Shown here in pieces: positions 29,180-40,014 of a stretch of 42,933 bases of DNA. The stretch covers positions 1-42,933 of the forward strand of contig CASPLF010000003.1 of assembly GCA_949422915.1 (NCBI GenBank), written 5' to 3'. Under the pieces are notes generated by a model. That model was given only the letters and a program-made list of their open reading frames with translations, did no database searches and was not told the DNA's origin. Numbering within the stretch: position 1 is the first letter of the stretch; each line of letters opens with the position of its first letter. The DNA is from an uncultured Mycoplasmatales bacterium. Lineage in GTDB: Bacteria; Bacillota_I; Bacilli_A; Mycoplasmatales; Mycoplasmoidaceae. The position numbers were made by a program, and so were the translations under genes.

Positions 29180-30861
29180 TGAACAATAAATTTGTCGAAA
29201 ATAAAAGAGCTTATGAGTTGTATGTAAAAACTCCTCTATTAAAAGCTCTATTAAAGATTATCATCCCCGGATTATTAATTTCATTAATGATGGGAGTTTA
29301 TTGATTTATTGACCAAATCATGTTAGCTAGATTGGTTCCTCATGATAATGTTCATACTTGTGAACATTTGTTTGGTTTTGATGAAAACACAATTAGAACA
29401 TGAATTAGTGAAAATGGTAATAATCTAGTATTCTATGGACCTGGTGAAGTAATTAAATCAGCAATTACCATTTCTTCACCAATTTCTTTATTGATTTTGT
29501 GTCTTCCGTTCTTTATTTCTACAGGAACAGCAATTATTTTTACACAAGCTATTGGTAAAAATAATCGTGAAAAAGCACAAGAAGCTTACAAAATCGGTTT
29601 TTATGCAACTGCAACATTAGGATTAACATTAACATTTGTTTTTGGTTGTTTCTGTGAGCAAATCTTAACATCAATGGCTGGTAATAAGGTTGTTGTTACT
29701 GGTGGTGCACATGCGGCTGAACTTCAAAAATATTATGATACAGTTCACCAATTACAAATTAAATATGCATACGATTTTATTTTTATATTGTCACTTGGAC
29801 CTGTAATTCCATGTTTAATTAACTTGTTCTCAGTTTTAATTAGATCAGAAGGTAGATTGATAGTTCCGACAGTTGTTGCAATAGCAGCAAACATTATTAA
29901 TGTTTTATTGGACTTTATATTAATTTGATATGCAAAATTAGGTATGATGTCTGGTGGTATCGCAACCTTCTCAGGATGAATAATTAATTTATTTTCTTTA
30001 TTAGTTTATGTGTGATATTTAAATCATAAAAATAAATTTACATGAATTAACTTTAGGGCCTTATTTGTTAAAGTTAAAATGAACTTTAAATTATTATTAC
30101 CAATTGTACTATTAGGTTTATCAGGAGTTTTGGTTGATTTTACATATTCAATTGCAATGATGGTATACTTACCAATTTTATCTAAGACATCAACTATTAT
30201 TGGAGTATCAGGTGGTGGAGAATACTTTATGACAATATCAGCCGGTGTATTACCAGTTTTAAACTTATTATTTTCAACTATGTGAGGTATAGTTGATGGT
30301 AGTCGTCCAATCAATTCATACAACTATTCAATTTGTAATTTTAAGAGAATCAGAAAAACTTATTTATACACTGTTCTAATTTCGTTAGAATTTGCTTTAA
30401 TATGTTTTAACATATTAGTTTGATCAAGTGAATATGTTTTAAAATTCTTTGAAATTCAAGATGCGATGTTAGCAGATGGTAAAAAATACATCATAATTGA
30501 TGCATTGATGTTAATCTTTTTCTCATTCCAAGTACCAACGATTTTAACTTTCCAAGGAACAAATAATATATTAAGAGCTAATATTGCATCTCTTACTCAA
30601 GACGCTCTTGTATTTTACCCAGTGTTATTCACAACACAACAAATTGCAATAAAAACAAACGTTATTTGAGTATTGATTTCTACTTTCTCAATAAGCGCTT
30701 TAATTTCTTCTATATTATTAACAATATACTGTGCTTGATATTTGACAAGAAGATTAGGATTTATTAAAATTAAAACTCCAATAAACGGTAAACTTAAGAC
30801 GTTTATTGTTCCTACAAATTTACAAAAAATGTCTTTAGCTGAAAAAGCTTTAGATTACTAA
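29179..30861 (+). CDS. MATE-family multidrug/sodium antiporter
   Basis: 560 residues with about 12 hydrophobic segments, assembled across several TGA Trp codons. Features of the MATE (MOP) superfamily: IPGLLISLMMGVYWFIDQIMLARL at TM1, PISLLILCLPFFISTGTAIIFTQAIGKNN, and the half-repeat LPIVLLGLSGVLVDFTYSIAMM. Members export cationic drugs using an ion gradient. Two hydrophilic inserts (after TM1 with NVHTCEHLFGFDENT, and GGAHAAELQKYYDTVHQ) make it longer than the usual ~450. The substrate is unknown. Its end overlaps miaB (minus) by 12 bases. Confidence 0.88.
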
Positions 30862-32289
30862 TTCTCCATTAAGTGAGAATCTTGATGCAGAAGTAATTTT
30901 TACATTAACAATGTCACCGACTTTACATTTACCTGAAAAGTTAACAACTTTTCAATTTGGTGAATAACCAGTAAAGATTTTATTGTTTGTTTTTGAAGTT
31001 CCCTCTACTAAAACTTTTAATGTTTTACCAACATATTTTTCGTTATTTTCTTTAGAATATTTTTTAACTAATTCATTCAGTTTTGTTAATCTGTTTCGTT
31101 TAGTTTCTAAAGAGATTTCATCTTCCATTCTAGCAGCTGGTGTGCCACTACGTGGAGAAAAGATAAAAGTATATGCATTATCAAATTTTACTTTTTTATA
31201 AAGTTTTAGAGTGTTGTTAAATGCTTTATCTGATTCATTTGGGAATCCGACAATAATGTCTGTAGAAATTGCAACATCTGGAATGTTCTTTTTAATGTAA
31301 TTAATTTTTTTAAGATATTCATTAATAGGAACTTTACGATTCATTCTTTTAAGAATTTCTTCATCACCTGATTGAACAGGTAAATGAATATATGGCATAA
31401 TGTTAGGATATTTTTTCATAACATCAACAATTTTAAGATCAAAGTTTCAAGGATTAGATGTAACAAATCTAACTCTTGGAATATTTGTTTTAGCAACATC
31501 TTCTAATAAATTTCAAAATTTATAAGATTCATCATACAAATCAATTCCGTAAGAATTAACGTTTTGTCCTAACAATGTGACTTCCTTGTAACCTTGTTTA
31601 ATTAAATCTTTTACTTCTTTTAAGATATCTTCTTTAGTTCTTGAGTGCATTTGTCCTCTGACATATGGTACAATGCAATAAGTGCAAAAATTATCACAAC
31701 CTTGCATAATGTTAACAAATGATTTGATTTTAGAGTTAATAACTGCAGGGATACTTTCGATTATTGATTTTGGTTGAGATAAAACTTTAATTACTCTTTT
31801 CTTGTTTTTAATTACATCATAGATGACTTCAGGTAGTTCATCAATGTTATGAACACCAATAACAAAATTAATATTGTTATTAGTATTCATTATTTTTTTA
31901 ATTACATGTTCTTCTTGACTCATGCATCCACAAATACCAAAAAGTAAATTTGGATTTGTTTTTTTAAGTTTACTTAAGAAACCGATTTCACCAAAAACCT
32001 TCTTTTCAGCATTTTCTCTAATCGCACAAGTATTAAGAATAATTAAATTTGCTTTTAAGATCTCTGGTTCATACTTATACCCTAACTTTGTTAGAATGCC
32101 AGCAATGTGTTCAGAATCTTTAAAATTTGATTGACATCCATAAGTTCTAACACAAAAAGTTAAACCTTTACCAAGGTTTTGGTACTTTTTGTTTAATTTA
32201 AAATTTTTGATAGTTAAAGATTTTTTTAATCTTTTAGCAGATTCTCTATAACTAGGGATATCTTTAACATCGAATTTATTAGAGGCCAT
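30850..32289 (-). CDS. miaB: tRNA-2-methylthio-N6-dimethylallyladenosine synthase
   Basis: 479 residues in one frame across TGA Trp codons. It has three parts: an N-terminal methylthiotransferase domain with three Cys (RTYGCQSNFKDSE, LNTCAIRENAEKKVFGEIG, GICGCMSQEE), the radical SAM site CDNFCTYCIVPYVRG, and a C-terminal TRAM domain. It adds the methylthio group to A37 of tRNAs reading UNN codons. Residues ILILTCAIRENA-type motifs favour MiaB over MtaB. It diverges from a lipoprotein gene across 51 bases. Confidence 0.93.
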
Positions 32290-32298
32290 TAATGCTTA

Positions 32299-32338
32299 TA
32301 TAATATTTTGTATAAGATATTATTAATATTATTATAAT
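32299..32338. promoter_or_regulatory. Divergent miaB / lipoprotein promoter region
   Basis: The 51-base gap is a run of TATAAT-like sequence. Plus-strand TATAAT occurs at 32299-32304 and 32333-32338; the minus strand offers TATTAT at about ten bases before the miaB ATG. The second plus box is only two bases before the first ATG but 11 before the second ATG (32350), suggesting a leaderless start at the latter. Confidence 0.4.
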
Positions 32339-32340
32339 TA

Positions 32341-33183
32341 ATGAAAACTATGAAAACCAAAATCAAAGTTATATCATTAGTATTAGCAACAGTTGCTTTG
32401 TCTCCAGTTGCTATTAGTTTATCTTCATGTGCTCCACAAACATCTAATAATTTCAAATACATTGATTATTCAATGATTGAAGATGCGTCTGGTAATGTTA
32501 GTTGAGGAGAATTAAAAACTCCAAGTATTTCATTAGACAACTTATTATTTGGAACAAATAAATTCAATGAAGGTAACTATGTTGTAATGTTTAGTACAAC
32601 ATCTTATTTACAATCAGATGGTGTTGGAAGCTATGTTTATGATCTTATTTTTGGTGGTGGATCATCAACATACAATATTGATGATTGAGCAGTTGACAAA
32701 AACTCATCATTAGCTGAAATCTACAGACAATCACTTAAAAATGATAAGGATATAAAGTGAGGAACAGAAACTTCTGGATTGGCTTTTGTTTCTGTAAATG
32801 ATATAGCAGGAAAAAATGACACAGTTTACAGCCCTTTCTCTAAGTGAGTAGAAGCAGATAAAGACATCAAAGATCCTGATGGTAAAAGTTTAATTACTAA
32901 AGATCAAGTTGGTAAGTATATTAGAAATGATGCAGCTGCTAAGAATTTTAGAGCTGTTATTGATAAAATTAAAGTTTTATTCTCTAATGCTGATAGTGTT
33001 TATTCAATTCCTACACAATCAGATTCTGAAAAACCAGAAGCTAGATGCAGAGATGCTGCACCTTATTTTGTTTGTTGAAAAAAAGGTAAACCAGTAGGTT
33101 TTATTACAGCTACTAATGCTGATAAAAGTCTTATGGATAAATTTACTGAAATCTACCAGGATAAAGATTCATCAAGTGATTAA
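32341..33183 (+). CDS. Lipoprotein of unknown function
   Basis: 280 residues from the first ATG; ATG 32350 is an alternative start three codons later, and the leader remains intact either way. Basic start, hydrophobic stretch (VISLVLATVALSPVAISLSSC) and a lipobox (SLSSC) predict lipid attachment at Cys 30. Several TGA Trp codons hid it from the track, whose 32909 ORF is a shadow. The body is soluble-looking, with Trp and Tyr scattered and a C-terminal CRDAAPYFVCWKKGKPVGF segment containing two Cys. I do not recognise a family. tRNA-Thr begins five bases after the stop. Confidence 0.85.
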
Positions 33184-33188
33184 TCATT

Positions 33189-33262
33189 GCTGAATTAGTT
33201 TAGTGGTAAAATAAGTGAATGGTAATCACTCGCCCCGAGTTCGATTCTCGGATTCAGCACCA
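33189..33262 (+). tRNA. tRNA-Thr (anticodon GGU)
   Basis: Acceptor stem GCTGAAT/ATTCAGC, D-arm GTTT/AAAT, anticodon stem AGTGA/TCACT with loop ATGGTAA (anticodon GGT), T-arm CCGAG/CTCGG with TTCGATT, A discriminator and encoded CCA. It reads ACC and ACU. It has no space for its own promoter after the lipoprotein stop, so it probably rides on that transcript and is cut out. Confidence 0.93.
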
Positions 33263-33277
33263 TTAACTTATAACATT

Positions 33278-33303
33278 AAAAATAAGGTTTATACCTTATT
33301 TTT
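33278..33303 (+). terminator. Rho-independent terminator after tRNA-Thr
   Basis: AAAAATAAGGT and ACCTTATTTTT form an 11-base-pair stem with a TTAT loop and T-run. The fhs -10 box follows 17 bases later. Confidence 0.8.
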
Positions 33304-33319
33304 ATTTTGTATATTTTGC

Positions 33320-33325
33320 TATAAT
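33320..33325 (+). promoter_or_regulatory. -10 box giving a leaderless fhs transcript
   Basis: TATAAT ends six bases before the fhs ATG; the expected start of transcription is at the start codon. No Shine-Dalgarno exists. Confidence 0.6.
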
Positions 33326-33331
33326 TTAACT

Positions 33332-34906
33332 ATGAAAAATCTTGTTAATATATTAAAAGAATATAAAGTTGATGTAGATTCTGCTATCACGTATGGAAAA
33401 TACATTGCTAAAATTAAACCAATCTTTAAAAAACCAGCTGCTAATAAAAAACTAATTTTAGTAACTGCTACTTCACCAACACCTGCTGGTGAAGGTAAAA
33501 CCACCGTATCGATTGGATTAAATGACGGATTAAATAAAATTGGTAAATCATCAATAGTCGCTATTCGTGAACCATCTATGGGTCCTGTTTTTGGTGCAAA
33601 AGGTGGAGCGAATGGTGGCGGTAAATCACAAGTTGTTCCAAAAGAGGATATTGACTTTCATTTTACTGGAGACATGCATGCAATCACTGCTGCTAACAAT
33701 TTAATTGCAGCATGTGTTGATAATGAAATCTATTGAAATTCTTCGCTTAATATCGACCCAAATAAAATTATTTGAAAAAGAGTTGTTGATATGAACGATC
33801 GTGGTTTAAGACAAATCACAGTTACAATAGATCCTAAGAAGAATATTACATATAAAACAGGATTTGATATCACAGCAGCATCTGAATTAATGGCTATTTT
33901 TTGTTTATCAAAAAATATTGATGAATTAACAAACAAGATTAACAATATTGTTGTGGCATATACAAAAGATAATAAACCAGTATGTGTAAAACAATTAGGT
34001 ATTACTAATGCAATTTTAAAAATTTTACATACTGCATTTTATCCAAACGCTGTTCAATCATTGGAAGGTAATTTAGCACTAATTCATGGTGGCCCATTTG
34101 CAAATATTGCCCATGGTTGCAACACAATTATTGCAACTAATACAGCAATGAACATTGCTGATTACACAGTAACTGAAGCAGGGTTTGCTAGTGAATTAGG
34201 TGCTGAAAAATTTATTGACATTGTTACAAATGAATTAGATAAATTTCCTAACGCTATTGTCTTGGTGACATCATTAAGATCATTGAAACTTCATGGTGGT
34301 CAAACAGGTGATTTATCCAGTGAAAATATTGAAGCTCTTAAAAATGGTTTTGATAACTTACAAAGACACATTAATAATATTAAGAATTTTAATATACCAT
34401 TTGTTGTTGCTATTAATCAATTTCATACAGACACTAAAAATGAAATTAACACTATTCAAAAATTCTTAACTCAGCAAAAAATTCCATTCTCATTATGTAC
34501 TAACTTTGCTAACGGTTCTAAAGGAACAATTGATTTAGCAAAGAAAGTTGTTGCATTATGCAACAAATGTTCTAATGCTACAAGAATTTATGAATTAACA
34601 AATTCATTAAAAACTAAAGTTGAAAAGATTTGTAAAAAATGTTATGGTGCTAGAAAAGTTGTTTATTCAGATTTAGCTCAAACTAGACTTAAAGACTTTT
34701 CTAAATTAAAAGGCTATTACGTATGTATGGCTAAAGTTCCTGGAAGTTTAACAGATGACCCAACAATTTCTGTTATTGATAAACCATTTGATATTCATGT
34801 CAAAGATATAGTTTTAGCAAATGGTGCTAAATTTATTATCTTATTAACAGGAAGTATTTTTAGAATGCCAGGTTTATCAAAAGAACCTCAAGCTAAAAAA
34901 ATGTAA
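33332..34906 (+). CDS. fhs: Formate-tetrahydrofolate ligase
   Basis: 524 residues from ATG 33332 ([28 protein letters not shown]). The track start at 33215 lies inside the tRNA and is not real. The enzyme makes 10-formyl-THF from formate, THF and ATP, feeding formyl-Met-tRNA and purines. The ATP site [14 protein letters not shown], the block [34 protein letters not shown] and [14 protein letters not shown] match the family. Slightly shorter than the usual ~556 residues. Confidence 0.95.
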
Positions 34907-34908
34907 TT

Positions 34909-35790
34909 ATGAAAGAGTATCTAGCAGCAGTGTCAGGTGGGCCAGACTCAATGGCTTTGCTTGACATCTATAAAGATAAAATTTATGCTGTTTGCCATGT
35001 TAATTACAACAAAAGAGAAACAGCGGTTCGTGACAAAAATATCGTAAAACAATATTGTAAGAAATACAATATTAAATTTTATTGTTTAGATGTTTCACAA
35101 GAAATGTACGAATCTTATAAACAACATAATTTTCAAACAGTTGCTAGAATTATTCGTTATGAATTCTTTTTAAAGGTTGCTCATAAAGCTAAAAAAAAGA
35201 AAATTCTGATTGCTCATAACTTGGATGATTTTGCAGAAACTGCATATATGCAACAGGTTCGTTCTTCTAATTCATTATTCTATGGAATTGCTAAAAATAA
35301 TTATTACAATGATCTATTAATTGAAAGACCATTAATTAATAAAAGAAAACAAGCATTAGAAGACTATTGTATCAAACATAAAATTCCTTATGGTATTGAT
35401 GAAACTAATTCAATGGATATTTATGAAAGAAATAAAATCAGAAAATTAATTTCATCTTGATCTTTATTAATGTTTGAAAAATATATTAAACAGATTAATG
35501 CATTCAATAAAAAGAACGCTAGTAAATTAAAAACTACAAATAAATGATTCAACAAATGATCAGAATCAAAATATCAAAACAAAGTTTTTATAAAAATTCC
35601 TAATGTTATTAGAAATCACGTGATCTACATTTTCTTATCGAAAAATGAGATTCACGGATGTTCTTCTAAGAAACTAGAAGCTATTGCAAAATTCATTTGT
35701 TCTGATAACTTAAATGTAGATTACAGATTAGCTGAAAAAACACTTTTGCATAAAAATAAAAACAACATATCAATTATTAAATTAAAATAA
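34909..35790 (+). CDS. tilS: tRNA(Ile)-lysidine synthase
   Basis: 293 residues; the track ends early at a TGA Trp. TilS converts C34 of the CAU-anticodon tRNA-Ile to lysidine so that it reads AUA, which is essential. The PP-loop ATP-binding motif AVSGGPDSMALLDIY opens the protein, and LIAHNLDDFAETAYMQQVRSS is the conserved HNxDD region. It has only a short C-terminal part, typical of mycoplasma forms. It starts two bases after fhs, probably as an operon through lgt or further. Confidence 0.92.
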
Positions 35791-35794
35791 TAGT

Positions 35795-36730
35795 ATGAAG
35801 AATAATAAAAAAAGTATTACAGTTCAAAGTTTAATTGATCAATTTGATTTTGAAGTTTTATATAAAGGTAATGTTAGAAATAAGATTTCTATTCCAAGTT
35901 TGAATAGAACTGGTATTGAATTAGCTTCACAGCTTATTTTTAATAAATTATTAACAACAGTTCTATGAAGTACTAATGAAAGTAGATTTTTAGATTCATT
36001 AAATTTATCTGAAGTTAAAAAAAGATTTAAATTTGTTTTATCATTAAATCCGCCTGTAATTATTGTTACAAAACACTTTTCTTACACTCAAGAGTTATTG
36101 TCAATAGCTAAAAATTTCTCTACAGTAATTATTAGAAGTTCAATGAGCTCTTCTGAACTATATCTAACTGTTGCTTCATGAATTAATGAAAAACTAGCAA
36201 AATACACAATGGTTCATGGAACACTAATTAGTGTCTTTGGATTAGGTGTGCTAATTCAAGGAGAATCTGGTGTAGGTAAATCCGAAGTTGCTATGGAATT
36301 AATTAAGAAAGGTCACTTATTCGTAGCAGATGATGCTGTTGATGTTGCAAACATTGGTGGTAAACTACACGGTAAAACAAATGCTGTAAGTAGTTCTTTT
36401 ATTGAGGTACGTGGTATTGGTATTCTTAATGTTGCTAAAATGTTTGGTGTAGAAAAAGTAGAAAAATCAGCAAGCATTGATTTAGTAGTTGAAATGAAAA
36501 AAGTTGATAGCAATGTAACACTTCAAAGACAAGACTTTGAAAGAGTTGGTAAACAAACTAAATATAAAACTATTAACGGAGTTAAGGTTCCTTTATATGT
36601 GTTGCCAATTACACCAGGTCGTAAAATGTCTGATTTAGTTGAAACAGCAGTTACTGACTATAAATTAAAACAAGAAGGATATAGTTCAGCAAATGAATAC
36701 ATTCAAAATTACAGAAAGGTAATGAAATAA
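35795..36730 (+). CDS. hprK: HPr kinase/phosphorylase
   Basis: 311 residues, starting at 35795 (MKNNKKSITVQSLIDQFDFEVL); the track has only the C-terminal half. It phosphorylates HPr on Ser46 and reverses that, controlling the sugar phosphotransferase system. The Walker A GESGVGKSEVAMELIKKGH and the family signature EVRGIGILNVAKMFG are present, with the catalytic region HGKTNAVSSSFIEV before it. The stop shares TAATG with lgt, the standard hprK-lgt order of low-GC Gram-positives. Confidence 0.95.
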
Positions 36731-37833
36731 TGCTATTTGATGTGCCAATACCCCAGTTTGATCCGAATGATATTAAATTAGCATTTAAAATTGGGTCTAT
36801 AGAAATCCAATGGTATGGTGTTTTTGTTTTCTTGGGTTTTTGCACAGCTATTTTATTAGCGTGTTTAAAACTTTGAAAACAATATAAAATTTCTGTTGAA
36901 CCATTTTATTGATTTTGTTTAATGGGTATTCCAGCGGCAATATTAGGAGCAAGATTCTGATCTTGTTGCTTGGGTGATGCTAAATGACCTGATTTTTGAT
37001 ATTTTTCTAAAGGTGGATTAGCAATAGAAGGTGGAGTTGTTTTAACTGTTATTGTTGCTTGTATATGATTTCCATATATATTGAAAAAACCAAAATATCA
37101 AATTAGAGACTTACAAGTTAAACCAGAAGTGGTGAGACAAGTGTCAATGTGATGTTATGTTGATGCAATTATTCCTTGTATTTTAGTTGGTCAGTTTTTA
37201 GGAAGATGAGGAAATTATTTTAATCAAGAATTGTATGGCCCAGTCGTTACAAATGAATCTTTTCAATGGTTCTTATATCGTTGCTTACCTTATATGTATA
37301 TAAACGGCTCATGACGTGTGCCGCTTTTCTTATATGAAGGCCTATCTAACTTGATTTTCTTTTTTATACTTTATTTTGGAATAGAAAGAATATCTAAAAG
37401 AAAGTGTGGAGATTTAGGCTTAATTTATTTTTTATGATATGGAATTCTTAGAACCATTATGGAACCATTTAGATATCATAAGTTTACATTTAAAAATACA
37501 TACATAATGTCAGGCATTTGAATTGCAGCAGCTTTTTGTTTGCTATTATTAAATTGATTTGTATTTCCTAAATTAAGAAAATATAGATTTTCTTATATTC
37601 TATGTGAAAGAATAAGACACTTTAGTGTAAAAACATACTTAAAAACAAATTTGTCATTTAAAAAGTTTTCATTTTCTCATTATCCATCAAAAAAACCAGA
37701 AATTAACGCTCAAAGAAATGCAAAAATTAATTATTTACAAGACAAACTTAATTTTGAGCAAAAAAAGCATGATATCAATACTAAAAATTTTGTGAGAAAA
37801 CCAGAAGAAATGCTTTATTATTTAAATAAATAA
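36730..37833 (+). CDS. lgt: Prolipoprotein diacylglyceryl transferase
   Basis: 367 residues; at least a dozen TGA Trp codons leave only the tail (37651) in the track. It attaches diacylglycerol from phosphatidylglycerol to lipobox Cys residues, so it serves the two lipoproteins here. Seven or so membrane segments are visible. The signature GQFLGRWGNYFNQELYG and the LYEGLSN segment are present. The C-terminal ~75 residues (after the last membrane helix) form a basic, Lys/Asn-rich tail beyond the common ~280 residues. Confidence 0.95.
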
Positions 37834-37841
37834 TTAAATTT

Positions 37842-38792
37842 ATGCCAGTTTACAAAGATACTTCTAATGATTCAAATACTTATGATGCTCTAATAATTGG
37901 AGCAGGACCTGCTGGTTTAACAGCAGCTATTTATTTATGTCGTGCTCAATACAAAGTAGGATTTATTGAAAAAGATGTACCAGGTGGAAAAATAGTTAAT
38001 ACTCCACGTGTCGAAAATTACCCAGGTGCTGGTAAAACAGATGGTGCTGACTTAGCGTTAAAAATGTATCAGCAAGCCATTGATCTTGGTGCGCAATACA
38101 TTTATGGTAATGTTTCTAATTTTGATTCTAATGGACGTTATTTTAGAGTTTATACAGAAGATGGTGTTACAAGATATTGTAAAACATTATTAATAGCCTC
38201 TGGAACCACTGAAAACAAATTAGATTTACCTAATGAAAAAGAATTAGAAGGTAAAGGTGTTTCTCATTGTGCAATTTGTGATGGATCATTTACTCAAGAT
38301 AAAAATGTGGCAATTGTAGGAAGTGGAGCAGGAGCGTTAGGGAATGCTTTATATTTATCATCAATTGCAAAGCATGTATACATGCTTAACAGATCTGAAC
38401 AATATAAAGACAAACAAGATTTCTTAAAGCAAATTGCTACAAAAGAAAATGTTTCAATTTCTTACAATACAAAAGTTACTAAATTAATAGGTCAAGATAA
38501 ACTTGAAGCAATTGAAGTTACTGATTCTAAAACTAATGAAACTAAGAAATTAGATGTTTCATATTTATTTGTTTATGTAGGAAGCAATGCTTCAACAGAT
38601 TTTATTACTGATAAATCAATCATTAGAGAAAATGGAACAATTGCAGTCAACGAAAACATGCAAACATCAATTCCTGGTTTATATGCAATAGGTGATGTTA
38701 ATAAAATTAAAGTAAGACAAATAACAGTTGCATGCGCTGATGGAACAATAGCTGCATTAAACGCTGTTAATTATTTAGAAAAATGGAAGTAA
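37842..38792 (+). CDS. trxB: Thioredoxin reductase
   Basis: 316 residues, complete in the track. It carries electrons from NADPH to thioredoxin. FAD-binding GAGPAGLTAAIYLCRAQY, redox-active Cys pair in CAICDGSF, NADPH-binding GSGAGALGNALYLSSIAKHVYML, and C-terminal PGLYAIGDVN complete the order of domains. In a catalase-poor mollicute this is the main thiol-redox enzyme. The end overlaps whiA by ten bases. Confidence 0.96.
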   Translation: MPVYKDTSNDSNTYDALIIGAGPAGLTAAIYLCRAQYKVGFIEKDVPGGKIVNTPRVENYPGAGKTDGADLALKMYQQAIDLGAQYIYGNVSNFDSNGRYFRVYTEDGVTRYCKTLLIASGTTENKLDLPNEKELEGKGVSHCAICDGSFTQDKNVAIVGSGAGALGNALYLSSIAKHVYMLNRSEQYKDKQDFLKQIATKENVSISYNTKVTKLIGQDKLEAIEVTDSKTNETKKLDVSYLFVYVGSNASTDFITDKSIIRENGTIAVNENMQTSIPGLYAIGDVNKIKVRQITVACADGTIAALNAVNYLEKWK

Positions 38793-39691
38793 AACAAACT
38801 TTCAGTGAAAAACTAAAAAGTGAGTTGTGTAGTAATGTCTATAGTAATCAAGCACAAAAAGCTATTCTTTATTCATTCTTAAGTAATTCATTGTCAATTA
38901 GTTTAACAAACAAAGGAGAAATTTGAGAACTTAAATCTCAGTTTTTCTTCATTATTAAATTCATGTCTGATTTGTTTACAGAATTATATGATGTAAAAAA
39001 ATCAGTAATGTTTACAGGCATTAACAAAATTAATAATCATCGAGTTTATATGTTAAGAGTTACAGGTAACTTTCAACAAATAACAACTGATTCAGGATTG
39101 TTAAAAAAACCTGTTGATGTAATTAAAACAACAGCACAAATGAAAGGTTTTTTAGTTGGTGCTTTTTTATCTGGTGGTAGTATTAGTTCATCAACTGATC
39201 GGAGATATCATTTAGAAATTCGTTCAAATAATGTAGCGTATTTATTGTTTATCCAAACAATATTAAATAAGTTTAATATTTCAATTGCTTTAAGTCAAAG
39301 AAGAAATGGTTATTTTTTATACATTAAAAAAAGTTATGATATCTCAGATTTTTTAAAACTTATAGGTGCTAATAATTGCATGTTGGAATTTGAAGACACA
39401 AAAATTTCAAGAGACTTATTTACCCAAATGAATAGATTGAATAATCTCGATATTTCTAACATTAAGAAGTCATCTTCTGCTGGTAATAAACAAATTCAAA
39501 AGATTAAACAAATTATGAATACTGAAATCTATGAAAAACAAAGTAAGAAATTTAAAATATTTTGTCAATTAAGGTTAGAAAACGAGAACGCTTCATTAAG
39601 TGAATTATCAAAATTATTTTTAGAAAAACATAACATTAAGATTAATAGAACTTCTATTAATCACTATGTGATTAAATTAAAAAGACTTTAA
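38783..39691 (+). CDS. whiA: WhiA-family DNA-binding protein
   Basis: 302 residues starting at ATG 38783 inside the trxB end (MEVKQTFSEKLKSELCSN); the track starts after a TGA Trp. WhiA combines a LAGLIDADG-like fold (KGFLVGAFLSGGSISSSTDRRYHLEIRSNNVAYLLFIQTIL) with a C-terminal helix-turn-helix (ENASLSELSKLFLEKHNIKINRTSINHYVIKLKRL). In M. gallisepticum and M. pneumoniae-type genomes it is linked to control of ribosomal protein genes. The gene end overlaps the next gene (minus) by four bases. Confidence 0.92.
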
Positions 39692-39990
39692 TTTAACAAA
39701 TAAACTTCGTACCCATGATATTCTAAAAATCTGTAATATTGTGCCATATGATGATATTCGCCTAAGATTATGATTTTTTTAGTTTTATCTAGAACGCTTT
39801 TATACACTTTTTTAAATTCTCCAGGAACGATAAGAACAGAAAAAAGAATATGATTATTTGTTCATTCTTCTCTAGGCATTACATGAACTATTTGATAATC
39901 AATATTTCTTGATAAATTTTTCAAGTATTTGCTTTCAATATATTTTGGTCTGATATCTTTGTTGAAAATATTTTTTAAGATATTGCTCAT
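39688..39990 (-). CDS. Hypothetical 100-residue protein
   Basis: Not in the track because of a TGA Trp (REEWTNNHILF). Read from ATG 39990: a basic N-terminus, then alternating strand and helix-like segments (DYQIVHVMP, HILFSVLIVPGEFKKVYKSVL, KKIIILGEYHHMAQYYRFLEYHGYEVYLLN). The pattern suggests a small alpha/beta fold, with the final IIILGEYHHMAQYYRFL resembling a Rossmann-like strand-turn-helix. There is no signal peptide or membrane helix. It lies between whiA (convergent, 4-base overlap) and secG (divergent, 24-base gap). Function unknown. Confidence 0.75.
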
Positions 39991-39996
39991 AACAAT

Positions 39997-40004
39997 ATTA
40001 TAAT
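39997..40004. promoter_or_regulatory. Palindromic -10 element shared by secG and the small gene
   Basis: ATTATAAT is its own reverse complement, so TATAAT can be read both ways. On the plus strand it ends ten bases before the secG ATG; on the minus strand six bases before the hypothetical gene's ATG. The whole gap is 24 bases and neither gene has a Shine-Dalgarno. Confidence 0.55.
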
Positions 40005-40014
40005 TTTAGTTAAT

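Noticed and set aside
33215-33331. Track start of the fhs ORF
   Set aside because: It begins inside tRNA-Thr and crosses the terminator and the -10 box; ATG 33332 matches the family start.
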